A stretch of 7,834 nt of DNA from Actinomycetes bacterium (lineage in GTDB: Bacteria; Actinomycetota; Acidimicrobiia; Acidimicrobiales; SZUA-35), in the NCBI GenBank assembly GCA_024227975.1, contig JAAETV010000782.1, positions 1-7,834 of the forward strand, given 5' to 3'. The position numbers and the translations under genes are program-made. Of the stretch, positions 1 through 6,387 are shown in pieces (position 1 is the stretch's first letter; each line of letters begins with the position of its first letter). The notes below the pieces were generated by a model that did not search any database, was not told the DNA's origin, and was given only the letters and a program-made list of their open reading frames with translations.

Positions 1-426
1 ACGGGCGATGTCAAGGTTGAGCTCGGCCTCGGACTCGTCCGATGGACCCAAAGCGCCTCGTTCGTCGCCCCCGTGCCCCGCGTCGAGTACGACATCGGCG
101 TGACGTAGGGGCTGACCCCACGCGATGGAGGCCTCATTGCCGCAGGGAGTGGTGATCAGGTAGCCACCGTCATCATCGGCGCCGACAACGGGTACCAACA
201 CCCCCGATGGGGTGATGAGAGCCGGAGGTAGAGGGCCAAGGGCATCCAGGGGGGCTAGTTCGATCTGGACTTCGGTAGTCGTCGAGCCCGACGGGGTAGC
301 CATCGCACCATCGAGCGAGCTGGGGGTCTCGCTGGAGGCTGAGCCCTCGCCCAAGGTTGGCCTTTCTCCAACCGAGCAGGCGCCAAGGAGCACAAGCCAG
401 GCGACAAAAGTCATGCGATGTAGCAC
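1..426 (-). CDS. N-acetylmuramoyl-L-alanine amidase, lipoprotein, N-terminal part (3' end outside window)
   Basis: This is a partial gene: 142 codons are visible and the frame is still open at base 1. The first 17 residues form a short lipoprotein signal peptide (His3-Arg4, hydrophobic run, then LGAC with the lipidated Cys at 17). A low-complexity Ser/Thr/Pro/Glu-rich linker follows to about residue 45. Near the right edge of the visible protein is VVLDAGHGG (residues 112-120) followed by EAELNLDIA (133-141). These match the opening strands of the Amidase_3 family, which cleaves the bond between MurNAc and L-Ala in peptidoglycan. His118 and probably Glu133 would be the first two zinc ligands; the third lies outside the window. 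I prefer GTG 426 as start because it gives the signal peptide a basic n-region; ATG 414 is the alternative, and neither has a clear Shine-Dalgarno. It follows sucD on the same strand, 83 bases after its stop. The product is expected outside the membrane, acting in wall remodelling. Confidence 0.82.
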   Translation of the reverse strand, partial: MLHRMTFVAWLVLLGACSVGERPTLGEGSASSETPSSLDGAMATPSGSTTTEVQIELAPLDALGPLPPALITPSGVLVPVVGADDDGGYLITTPCGNEASIAWGQPLRHADVVLDAGHGGDERGALGPSDESEAELNLDIAR

Positions 427-441
427 GACAGCCAGTCAAGC

Positions 442-480
442 AGAGGTTGAGCTGTCCGACACGGTGTGATGACAACCTCT
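442..480 (-). repeat. Inverted repeat in the sucD-amidase gap (8-bp arms)
   Basis: The arms agaggttg (442-449) and caacctct (473-480) are perfectly complementary and flank a 23-base loop. The loop holds a near-palindrome, acacggtgt. In the minus-strand transcript the hairpin would begin about 30 bases after the sucD stop and end 15 bases before the proposed GTG start of the amidase. No T-tract follows, so it is not a standard intrinsic terminator. It could be a 3'-end stabiliser, an attenuating structure or chance. Confidence 0.35.
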
Positions 481-509
481 ACCAACCAGCCAACAGGATC
501 CAGATCGAC

Positions 510-1394
510 TCAGAGCTTGGCCACGACCTCGGCCATGAGCTCACCACATTCAGTCGGGTTCTCGCCGACCAGCACCCCGGCGGCCCGCAGGGCGTCCATC
601 TTGGCTGCCGCCGTGCCCTTGCCTCCTGAGACGATGGCGCCGGCGTGGCCCATCTTCTTGCCAGGAGGAGCGGTGACCCCAGCCACATAGCTCGCAATCG
701 GCTTGGACATATTGTCAGCAATGAAGGCGGCCGCCTCTTCTTCGGCCGAGCCCCCGATCTCACCGATCATCATGACGGCCTTGGTCTCGGAGTCGGCCTC
801 GAAGGCTCGGAGACAGTCGATGAACGAGGTACCCGGTACCGGGTCACCCCCGATGCCGACACAGGTCGTGACGCCGATGTCCTTTTGCTGGAGCTCGTAG
901 AGAGCCTGATAGGTCAGAGTCCCGGACCGGCTGACGATCCCAACGGGGCCACCGGGCTTGGCAATATGGCCAGCCGTGATACCGATATTGGACTTCCCCG
1001 GTGAGATGATCCCCGGACAGTTGGGACCCAGCAACTGGGTGTCGGGATAGTCACGCTTCAATTTGTTGAAGAAGTAGGCCTCATCGTGGGCTGGGACACC
1101 CTCGGTGATGGCGACGATGAACTCGATACCGGCCTCGGCCGATTCGAGCACTGCGGCCTGGACGCCGGGAGCGGGGATGAAGATGCAACTGGCGTTGGCC
1201 CCGGTCGCTTCCCGAGCCTCGACCACGCTGGCGAAGATGGGGATGCCATCGACATCGGTTCCCGCCTTCTTGGGGTTTGTGCCTGCTACCACCTGGGTGC
1301 CGTAGTCACGGTTGAGGAGGCCGTAGTAGCGGCCCTGGGAACCGGTGAGGCCCTGGTAGACGACCTTGGTTGTCTCGTCGACGAAGATGCTCAT
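510..1394 (-). CDS. sucD: Succinyl-CoA synthetase (ligase) alpha subunit
   Basis: This 294-residue subunit works with SucC to convert succinyl-CoA, NDP and phosphate to succinate, CoA and NTP in the TCA cycle, in the cytoplasm. The N-terminal CoA-binding Rossmann domain has a glycine motif GLTGSQGRYYG at residues 15-25. GPNCPG lies at 123-128 and GEIGG at 211-215, where Glu212 is the conserved glutamate that contacts the phosphohistidine. MGHAGAI at 248-254 carries the His250 that is transiently phosphorylated. Length and motif order match the family, and nothing is missing. The ATG at 1394 is supported by an AGGAG seven bases upstream. The gene follows sucC with an 11-base gap on the same strand, so the two subunits are very probably co-translated. 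Assignment is secure; whether ADP or GDP is preferred is set by the beta subunit and cannot be read here. Confidence 0.97.
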   Translation of the reverse strand: MSIFVDETTKVVYQGLTGSQGRYYGLLNRDYGTQVVAGTNPKKAGTDVDGIPIFASVVEAREATGANASCIFIPAPGVQAAVLESAEAGIEFIVAITEGVPAHDEAYFFNKLKRDYPDTQLLGPNCPGIISPGKSNIGITAGHIAKPGGPVGIVSRSGTLTYQALYELQQKDIGVTTCVGIGGDPVPGTSFIDCLRAFEADSETKAVMMIGEIGGSAEEEAAAFIADNMSKPIASYVAGVTAPPGKKMGHAGAIVSGGKGTAAAKMDALRAAGVLVGENPTECGELMAEVVAKL

Positions 1395-1401
1395 GATCGG
1401 T

Positions 1402-1406
1402 CTCCT
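1402..1406 (-). promoter_or_regulatory. Shine-Dalgarno of sucD overlapping the sucC stop
   Basis: AGGAG on the minus strand sits seven bases before the sucD ATG. Its first base is also part of the sucC stop codon (TGA, 1408-1406). Ribosomes ending sucC would therefore uncover or reuse this site, which would favour equal amounts of the two subunits. Confidence 0.8.
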
Positions 1407-2569
1407 CAGGCCTCGGAGGAGGCCTGCTGGGCCCCCGCCAACTCGACGGCCTTGCGAGCCGCATCCAACATGGTTTCCGCCATCATCAGCTTGTCGTTGA
1501 GGTGGGGTTCGAGGATGGTACGACCCTCCTCGGCATTGGTCCCGTCGAGGCGGATCACGATGGGAGCATCGATATCGACCCGGCGCATGGCTTCGACGAT
1601 CCCGTTGGCCACCTCTTCACCCCGGGTGATTCCACCGAAGATGTTGATGAAGATGGCTTGGACGTCGGGGTCGTTGTTGATGACCTCGAGGGCGCCCGAC
1701 ATGACATCGGCGTTGGCCCCTCCCCCGATGTCAAGGAAGTTGGCCGCTGCCCCCCCGACCTGGTTGACGACGTCGACGGTGCTCATGGCCAGCCCGGCAC
1801 CGTTGGCGATCACGCCAACCGAACCGTCGAGGCCGACATACTGCAGGCCCTTGTCGTGGGCCGCTTCTTCCCGCTCATCGCGGGGCTGGGTTGCCTCGTA
1901 TTGCTCATAGTCGGGGTGCTCGTAGATGGCGTTGCCGTCCAGGCTGACCTTGGCGTCGAGGGCGTGGACCTCTCCGGTCGGTTTGAGAATCAGGGGGTTG
2001 ATCTCCACCATGTCGGCATCGCCTTCGACATAGGCCGTGTAGAGCTTCATCAAGATGTCGACGGCACCGTCGGTGGCCTGGGGGTTGAGCTTGGCCGCCA
2101 CCACCCACTGGCGACAGGCCTCTTCGGTCAACCCGACTACGGGGTCGATATGAACCTTGGCGATGGCGTCGGGGTTCTCTTCGGCCACGGTCTCGATCTC
2201 GACCCCACCTTCGGCGCTCAGCATGCCCAGATGGAGCTTGGCCGAGCGGTCGAGGGTGAAACTGGCGTAGTACTCCTCGGCGATATCCGACGCCTTCTCG
2301 ACCCAGATGGTCTTGACGACGTGGCCCTTGATGTCGAGGCCGAGAATGTTGGATGCATGCGTCCGGCACTCGTCGGCGTTCTCGGCCAGCTTCACCCCGC
2401 CGGCCTTGCCCCGGCCACCAGTGTGCACCTGAGCTTTGACCACGACTGGATAGCCAATCCTCTCGGCTATCGCTACCGCTTCGTCGACCTCACCGGTCGC
2501 TTCTCCGGCCGAGACCGGTATGCCGTAGGAGGCGAAGAACTGTTTGCCTTGATATTCGAGAAGATCCAC
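1406..2569 (-). CDS. sucC: Succinyl-CoA synthetase (ligase) beta subunit
   Basis: This 387-residue ATP-grasp subunit binds the nucleotide and succinate and partners SucD. The N-terminal motif DLLEYQGKQFFASYGIPV is typical of the family's first residues. The ATP-grasp lysine and glycine loop follow at 45-60 (VKAQVHTGGRGKAGGVK). Mg-nucleotide ligands Asn191 (EINPL) and Asp205 (LDAK) have the spacing known for the E. coli protein. The C-terminal ligase domain has ANGAGLAM at 255-262 and GGITRGEE at 312-319. The frame stays open upstream as far as 3205. The start is placed at GTG 2569 because family members begin with this LLEYQ or LHEYQ stretch, because the length then matches E. coli SucC (388 aa), and because the upstream extension has no resemblance to the family and runs antisense to two other genes. 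No Shine-Dalgarno precedes the GTG. It is the first gene of the sucCD unit. Confidence 0.96.
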   Translation of the reverse strand: MDLLEYQGKQFFASYGIPVSAGEATGEVDEAVAIAERIGYPVVVKAQVHTGGRGKAGGVKLAENADECRTHASNILGLDIKGHVVKTIWVEKASDIAEEYYASFTLDRSAKLHLGMLSAEGGVEIETVAEENPDAIAKVHIDPVVGLTEEACRQWVVAAKLNPQATDGAVDILMKLYTAYVEGDADMVEINPLILKPTGEVHALDAKVSLDGNAIYEHPDYEQYEATQPRDEREEAAHDKGLQYVGLDGSVGVIANGAGLAMSTVDVVNQVGGAAANFLDIGGGANADVMSGALEVINNDPDVQAIFINIFGGITRGEEVANGIVEAMRRVDIDAPIVIRLDGTNAEEGRTILEPHLNDKLMMAETMLDAARKAVELAGAQQASSEA

Positions 2570-2570
2570 G

Positions 2571-2583
2571 TTGGGCGATACTA
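2571..2583 (-). promoter_or_regulatory. Candidate leaderless promoter of sucC
   Basis: The minus strand has TAGTAT at 2583-2578, a fit to the actinobacterial TANNNT -10 element, ending eight bases before the sucC GTG. There is no Shine-Dalgarno in the interval. Spacing would place the transcript start at or one to two bases before the GTG, giving a leaderless message. No good -35 hexamer is seen about 17-18 bases upstream. Confidence 0.4.
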
Positions 2584-2629
2584 GAGGCGTGAACGCACTC
2601 CGCACGGAATCGTCATCCATCGGTTTCCC

Positions 2630-3127
2630 ATGCCAGTAGCCCAAGGGGGTGCACCGCCCCTGCGTCAGGTTGCGATGATCGGCCTCGGAGTGGTCATGAC
2701 GATGGGCACAATCCTGTTCTTGGTGACCCAGATGGACAACCTGCTGGGAGGGGTCGGCGACATCGATCTGGATATCGGAGACGGCATCTATCGACCCGGC
2801 CCTGCCGCCGACCTGGCCTCCGCCGTGGAAGAGGGCCCCCTCCTGTTGCCTGACCTGGCTGGCGGCGATAGCGACTTCTTCCTCCAGCACCTCGGTGATG
2901 ATGTCGACGAAGGTTGGATCGCGATCGCCGCCCGACCTCAGACGGCTGCTCGCCACTGCTTCGTCGAGTGGAAGGCCGACGAGCGGAGCTTCGTCGACAG
3001 CTGCGACGGGGCCACCTACCCCGAGGATGGGGCCGGGCTGCCCCACCATCCGGTGAGGGTCACCGACGAGGGTGATATCGAGGTTGAGGTCAACGTAGTG
3101 ATTCCCCCGTCGGTCGGTCAGGATTGA
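2630..3127 (+). CDS. Single-pass membrane protein with a Rieske-like domain lacking the cluster histidines
   Basis: The protein has 165 residues. Residues 1-13 are a short N-terminus with one Arg. Residues 15-34 are a hydrophobic segment that should anchor it in the membrane, with the acidic remainder outside. The conserved-looking stretch from about residue 53 (IYRPGPA, LLLPDL, FFLQHLGDD, GWIAIAARP) leads to Cys110-Phe-Val and then DSCDGATYPEDG (123-134). This layout mirrors the C-x-H ... C-x-x-H-G loops and following YxxDG of Rieske [2Fe-2S] domains, but valine and aspartate occupy the two His positions. Iron-sulfur binding is therefore unlikely; Cys110 and Cys125 could instead pair as a disulfide. 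Fold assignment is from pattern recognition and is tentative. ATG 2630 has no Shine-Dalgarno; ATG 2675 is possible but would leave no residues before the anchor. It is divergent from sucC (60-base gap) and four bases upstream of the phosphoesterase. Confidence 0.7.
   Translation: MPVAQGGAPPLRQVAMIGLGVVMTMGTILFLVTQMDNLLGGVGDIDLDIGDGIYRPGPAADLASAVEEGPLLLPDLAGGDSDFFLQHLGDDVDEGWIAIAARPQTAARHCFVEWKADERSFVDSCDGATYPEDGAGLPHHPVRVTDEGDIEVEVNVVIPPSVGQD
3120..3123 (+). promoter_or_regulatory. Shine-Dalgarno of the metallophosphoesterase
   Basis: AGGA lies inside the last codons of the preceding gene, eight bases before the GTG at 3132. It supports that non-ATG start and implies translational coupling of the two genes. 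Confidence 0.6.
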
Positions 3128-3131
3128 CGGC

Positions 3132-3923
3132 GTGCTGCTGGCCCAACTGACCGATACCCACATTCTCGACCCAGACGGCGACGATGAGCGTTTCGTCGAC
3201 AACAACCAGCGCCTGGTTCAAGCCGTCGACGGGTTGAACCAGGAGCAGCCCCGCCCTGAGGCAGTGATCGCTACGGGCGACATGACCAACAACGGCCACC
3301 CCGCAGAGTTGGTGGAGTTGCAGCGATTGCTGGCCTCCTTGCAGCTGCCCCTCCTGATCCTCCCCGGCAACCACGACAACAACGACGCCTTTCGAGATGC
3401 CTTCGACATGCCGTGGGCCAGTGATGAGCACCTGAGCTGGGTCGTCGATTTCGATGAGGTGGTGCTGATCGGTCTCGACACCACGGTTGTGGGCCACCAC
3501 CATGGGCTGTTCGACGAGGACCGTCAGGATTGGTTGGCCGGGGTGCTGGCCGAGACCGGCGGCCGCCCTACCGTTGTCGCCCTGCACCATCCCCCATTTG
3601 TGTCGGGCCTGGCCGCTATGGACGGCACCATGTTGGGTCGGGCCGATGCCTTCGCTGAGGTCGTGGCGGCCAACCCGAACGTGAACCGGATCCTGTGCGG
3701 CCATCTCCACCGCCAGGTGATCGCCACCGTCGGTGGGGTGACGACCAGCTCATGCCTGTCGACGGTCCACCATGTCGGCCTCAACCTGACCCCCAACGCC
3801 CCCATCGAGCTCATCTGCGACCCGGCTGGATACCAGCTCCACACCTTCGATGGCTCTTCTTGGGTCACCCACCAACGCTTCATCGACACCGGTGAAGCTC
3901 CGTTTCGGCCAGCCTGGGCCTGA
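3132..3923 (+). CDS. Calcineurin-like metallophosphoesterase (CpdA / class III cyclic nucleotide phosphodiesterase type)
   Basis: This 263-residue cytoplasmic enzyme has all five signature blocks of the dinuclear metal phosphoesterase fold: DTH at 8-10, GD at 49-50 (ATGDMTNNG), GNHD at 79-82, HHPP at 152-155 and GHLH at 190-193. The spacing and the short C-terminus resemble the CpdA / class III phosphodiesterases, some of which hydrolyse 3',5'-cAMP. Related enzymes act on other phosphodiesters or phosphomonoesters, so the substrate is not proven. No signal peptide or membrane segment is present. The start is GTG 3132, which puts the DxH metal motif eight residues in, as is usual, and has an AGGA eight bases upstream. 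It is almost certainly co-transcribed with the Rieske-like membrane protein, which ends four bases earlier. It converges with the acyl-CoA dehydrogenase across a 91-base gap. Confidence 0.9.
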   Translation: MLLAQLTDTHILDPDGDDERFVDNNQRLVQAVDGLNQEQPRPEAVIATGDMTNNGHPAELVELQRLLASLQLPLLILPGNHDNNDAFRDAFDMPWASDEHLSWVVDFDEVVLIGLDTTVVGHHHGLFDEDRQDWLAGVLAETGGRPTVVALHHPPFVSGLAAMDGTMLGRADAFAEVVAANPNVNRILCGHLHRQVIATVGGVTTSSCLSTVHHVGLNLTPNAPIELICDPAGYQLHTFDGSSWVTHQRFIDTGEAPFRPAWA

Positions 3924-4014
3924 GCGACCAGGCGGCCGAGAGGCTGTCACACCGCGAACGCGACAAGAACCCGACACACCACAAGAAGGTGGCCGGGCGC
4001 TCGACGCACCGTCG
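3924..4014. other. Convergent intergenic gap
   Basis: These 91 bases separate the stops of the phosphoesterase and the acyl-CoA dehydrogenase. A terminator for both would be expected, but I find only very short inverted arms (cgcg-aa-cgcg near 3953-3962) and no T-tract on either strand. Nothing here is convincing. Confidence 0.5.
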
Positions 4015-5244
4015 CTAGGAGCGGTTCATACGGAAGCTGGGCTCATGACGCCGGATCTCGCGGCGGGCGATCGTCATCTTGTGGACGTCGTCTGGTCCGT
4101 CTGCGATGCGAAGGGTCCGCATGTGGGCATACATGCTGGCCAGCGGCGTGAACTGGGTGACGCCGGCCGCCCCGTGAACCTGGATGGACCGGTCGATGAT
4201 CTTGAGCGCCATGTTCGGTATGGCCACCTTGATGCCCGAGATCTCCTGAGCTGCTGCCTTGTTGCCGACTGTGTCCATCAGATAGGCAACGTGGAGCACA
4301 TATTGGCGGGCCTGATCGATCTCGATCCTGGACTCGGCGATCCAGTCTTGGACGACGCCGTGCTGGGCTATGAGACGTCCGAATGTTTCCCGCTGCAGGG
4401 CCCGGTTGACCATGAGCTCGAGGGCCCGCTCGGCAACACCGATGGTGCGCATACAGTGGTGGATACGGCCCGGGCCGAGGCGAGCCTGACTGATGGCGAA
4501 TCCCTCGCCTTCACCACCGAGGATGTGATCCTCTGGTACGCGGACATTCTCATAGATGATCTCTGGGTGGCCGCCACGATCCCCATAGCCGAACACGTGA
4601 GGTTCACGCCCGACGCTGACACCTGGTGTGTCCTTGGGAACCACGATCATCGACTGCTGACGATGACGGGAACCGTCGGGATCGTTCTTGCCCATCACGA
4701 TCAGGACCTCACACACGGGCCGCATGGCGTTGGAGGAGAACCACTTCTTGCCGTTGAGGACATAGTGGTCGCCGTCCTTGTCGATCCTGAGCTCGATGTT
4801 GGAAGCATCGGAGGAGGCGACGTCGGGCTCCGTCATGGAGAAGGCGGAGCGGATATCCCCCTGCAATAGGGGCGCCAGCCAACGTTCCTTGACCCGCTCT
4901 GAGGCGTAGAGATTGAGGATCTCCATATTACCGGTGTCGGGAGCGGAGCAGTTGAGGGCCTCCGAGGAGAACGGGACCTTGCCCAACATCTCCGAGATGG
5001 GGGAGTAGTCGAGGTTCGAGAGCTTCGTCCCCGGGGCCTGGGGGTCGAGGTGGGGGATGAAGAGGTTCCACAGACCACGCTCGCGAGCGGCGGCCTTCAG
5101 CTTCTCCATTACGGAAGGCGTGTCATGGACATTGTCCAGCGCGGCCTGTTGTTCGTAGTACTCCTCCTCATTTGGGTAGATGAAGTCATCCATGAACGAC
5201 TTCACTGCTTCTTGCAGTTCCAAACCTTGTGCGGTGTATTCCAT
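4015..5244 (-). CDS. Acyl-CoA dehydrogenase, ACAD10/11-like
   Basis: This 409-residue flavoenzyme should oxidise an acyl-CoA to the trans-2-enoyl-CoA, passing electrons to an electron-transfer flavoprotein. The N-terminal helical domain runs to about 130. The FAD and substrate motif FSMTEPDVASSDASN is at 135-149, and the beta domain with LNGKKWFSSNA at 163-173. The C-terminal helices carry RETFGRLIAQHG at 285-296, QVHGAAGVTQ at 355-364 and RIADGPDDVH at 379-388. In the last motif Asp382 sits where most family members have the catalytic Glu of the YEG motif. The ADGPDxVH form is known from ACAD10/11-type enzymes, which suggests that branch; the true substrate is unknown. I place the start at ATG 5244: its AGGAG is six bases upstream, whereas the in-frame TTG at 5250 would touch that site. 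It is divergent from the hotdog protein with a 149-base gap. Confidence 0.93.
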   Translation of the reverse strand: MEYTAQGLELQEAVKSFMDDFIYPNEEEYYEQQAALDNVHDTPSVMEKLKAAARERGLWNLFIPHLDPQAPGTKLSNLDYSPISEMLGKVPFSSEALNCSAPDTGNMEILNLYASERVKERWLAPLLQGDIRSAFSMTEPDVASSDASNIELRIDKDGDHYVLNGKKWFSSNAMRPVCEVLIVMGKNDPDGSRHRQQSMIVVPKDTPGVSVGREPHVFGYGDRGGHPEIIYENVRVPEDHILGGEGEGFAISQARLGPGRIHHCMRTIGVAERALELMVNRALQRETFGRLIAQHGVVQDWIAESRIEIDQARQYVLHVAYLMDTVGNKAAAQEISGIKVAIPNMALKIIDRSIQVHGAAGVTQFTPLASMYAHMRTLRIADGPDDVHKMTIARREIRRHEPSFRMNRS

Positions 5245-5250
5245 GGTCAA

Positions 5251-5255
5251 CTCCT
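5251..5255 (-). promoter_or_regulatory. Shine-Dalgarno of the acyl-CoA dehydrogenase
   Basis: AGGAG on the minus strand ends six bases before ATG 5244. It decides between that ATG and the TTG two codons upstream, which would leave no spacing. Confidence 0.8.
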
Positions 5256-5357
5256 GAGCCAGTTCCTGGACATCACACCGAGGCGACGTCTGTGTCCGTA
5301 GCTCCCTTGCTAGCAGGTCCGACCCTCTGGATGCGAGCTGACAGGGTGGTCTTCCGC

Positions 5358-5393
5358 TTGTCCTGAACCGGGCTTCGGTGGTATGAGTCGGCG
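5358..5393 (+). promoter_or_regulatory. Candidate leaderless promoter of the hotdog-fold gene
   Basis: TTGTCC at 5358-5363 and TATGAG at 5382-5387 each match four of six consensus bases of the -35 and -10 elements. They have an 18-base spacer, and six bases then lead to the ATG at 5394. That distance would start transcription at the A of the ATG. No well-placed Shine-Dalgarno is present, which agrees with a leaderless message. The -10 lacks the final T that actinobacterial TANNNT elements favour. Confidence 0.35.
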
Positions 5394-6362
5394 ATGGCTG
5401 AAACCGTGTCCCCGTCCATCTCGGTGCCGGTAGGGAGTGTGCTCTCCGATACGCCGATGACCATCACCGGTCCCGTCCGAGCACCGAAGCAGATGTTGGC
5501 GGAGCAGGTGTATGACGACCACCTGAGCGTCCACGACGACGAAACCGCAGCCAAGCTCGGCCTCATCGGCGCTCCCATCGAGGGCCCCACCCATTTCAGT
5601 CAGTTCGAGCCGATACTGGCCTCGTTGTGGGGTGATCGCTGGTTCTCTCACGGCTGTCTCAGTGCACATTTTTTGAACATGGTGGTCGAGGGTGAAGAGG
5701 TACAGGCCACAGTTACCGTCCCAGGGCCAGGCTCCAATCAGGTCAGGATCGATGCGGCCAAGGCCGACGGCACTCCGGTGCTGACCGGCACCGCTTCGGT
5801 CGGGCCCGAGCACCCGCCGACCGAGCTCTTGCCTCGCATCGAACGAGCCCAGGCCAACACCCCGTCGTCGCTTGTCATCCTCGACCAGTTATCGGTGGGC
5901 CAGAAGGGGCTGGTGAGCGAGGTCGTCTCGACCGGGCCTGATGTCCAATACGGCGATCTGTACCCGTTCTCCCTACGCCAGAAGCTGACCTCGATCACCG
6001 AGTCACTGACCTGGCACGACCCCGATGCCGGCACCGCCTCGCCCTGGGGTCGGGCCGTGGTCCCGATCGAGATGCTGACTGTCTTGGCCAACGCCGGTGG
6101 GCCCAACTCGGGGTTCCGGGTCCGCCAGCCTTCAGTCGGGCTGTTCATCGACCTCGAAGTGAGACTGCTGGGCACACCCATCCTGATCGACAACCAGTAT
6201 CGGGTCGATCGGGAGATCATCGCCCTGGCTGAGAGCCGACGAACCGAGTCGTATTGGGTTCGGAACCTGCTGGTCGACGTCGAGACCGGGGTGGCATCGG
6301 CCGAGGTCTTACTCCACAGCGGGGTATTCAAAGACTCATACCCCGACTACCCCAAAGACTGA
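5394..6362 (+). CDS. MaoC-like (double-hotdog) protein, degenerate hydratase motif
   Basis: The protein has 322 residues with no signal peptide or membrane segment. Residues about 38-75 (VYDDHLSVHDDETAAKLG, then IGAPIEGPTHFSQF) resemble the hot-dog helix and following strand of MaoC / R-specific enoyl-CoA hydratase 2 proteins. In those, an Asp and a His in an LHG-type motif do catalysis. Here Glu63 is at the His position, though an aspartate (48 or 49) is available. The rest (LNMVVEGEEVQATVTV at 94-109 and later alternating strands to about 306) would suit a second hotdog half, consistent with a length about twice a single domain. A role with acyl-CoA thioesters is inferred from the fold and from the divergent acyl-CoA dehydrogenase. 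It may be a diverged enzyme or non-catalytic. ATG 5394 is the most upstream plausible start. Family call is tentative. Confidence 0.72.
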   Translation: MAETVSPSISVPVGSVLSDTPMTITGPVRAPKQMLAEQVYDDHLSVHDDETAAKLGLIGAPIEGPTHFSQFEPILASLWGDRWFSHGCLSAHFLNMVVEGEEVQATVTVPGPGSNQVRIDAAKADGTPVLTGTASVGPEHPPTELLPRIERAQANTPSSLVILDQLSVGQKGLVSEVVSTGPDVQYGDLYPFSLRQKLTSITESLTWHDPDAGTASPWGRAVVPIEMLTVLANAGGPNSGFRVRQPSVGLFIDLEVRLLGTPILIDNQYRVDREIIALAESRRTESYWVRNLLVDVETGVASAEVLLHSGVFKDSYPDYPKD

Positions 6363-6387
6363 TCAGCCCGCCCTCCTGCTGTCACCC

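Noticed and set aside
173..475. 100-residue minus-strand frame and an 85-residue plus-strand frame in the first 475 bases.
   Set aside because: A different minus-strand frame here encodes a lipoprotein signal peptide and the amidase zinc motif, which explains the region better.
831..844. Perfect 14-base palindrome acccggtaccgggt.
   Set aside because: It lies inside sucD and encodes the conserved DPVPGT segment, so codon choice explains it; no sign of a binding site.
1086..1910. 274-residue plus-strand frame antisense to sucD and sucC.
   Set aside because: It crosses two secure genes and their intergenic gap; composition is that of a shadow frame.
1502..2584. 360-residue open frame on the plus strand, antisense to sucC.
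   Set aside because: It mirrors sucC codon positions, is Asp/Gly/Val-rich as expected from antisense of GC-rich coding sequence, and shows no motif.
2570..3205. Upstream extension of the sucC frame to 3205 (about 210 extra residues).
   Set aside because: It has no family resemblance, is antisense to two better-supported genes, and SucC proteins begin at the LLEYQ stretch near 2569.
3850..4869. 339-residue plus-strand frame across the convergent gap and antisense to the acyl-CoA dehydrogenase.
   Set aside because: It overlaps the end of the phosphoesterase and the strongly supported dehydrogenase, and no family pattern is visible.
5322..5347. Short inverted arms accct / agggt in the divergent region between the dehydrogenase and hotdog genes, as a possible operator.
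   Set aside because: Five-base arms 16 bases apart are expected by chance, and no regulator gene is nearby.
6363..6387. Possible terminator in the convergent gap between the hotdog gene and the helical-protein gene.
   Set aside because: Only 25 bases, with no inverted repeat or T-tract.
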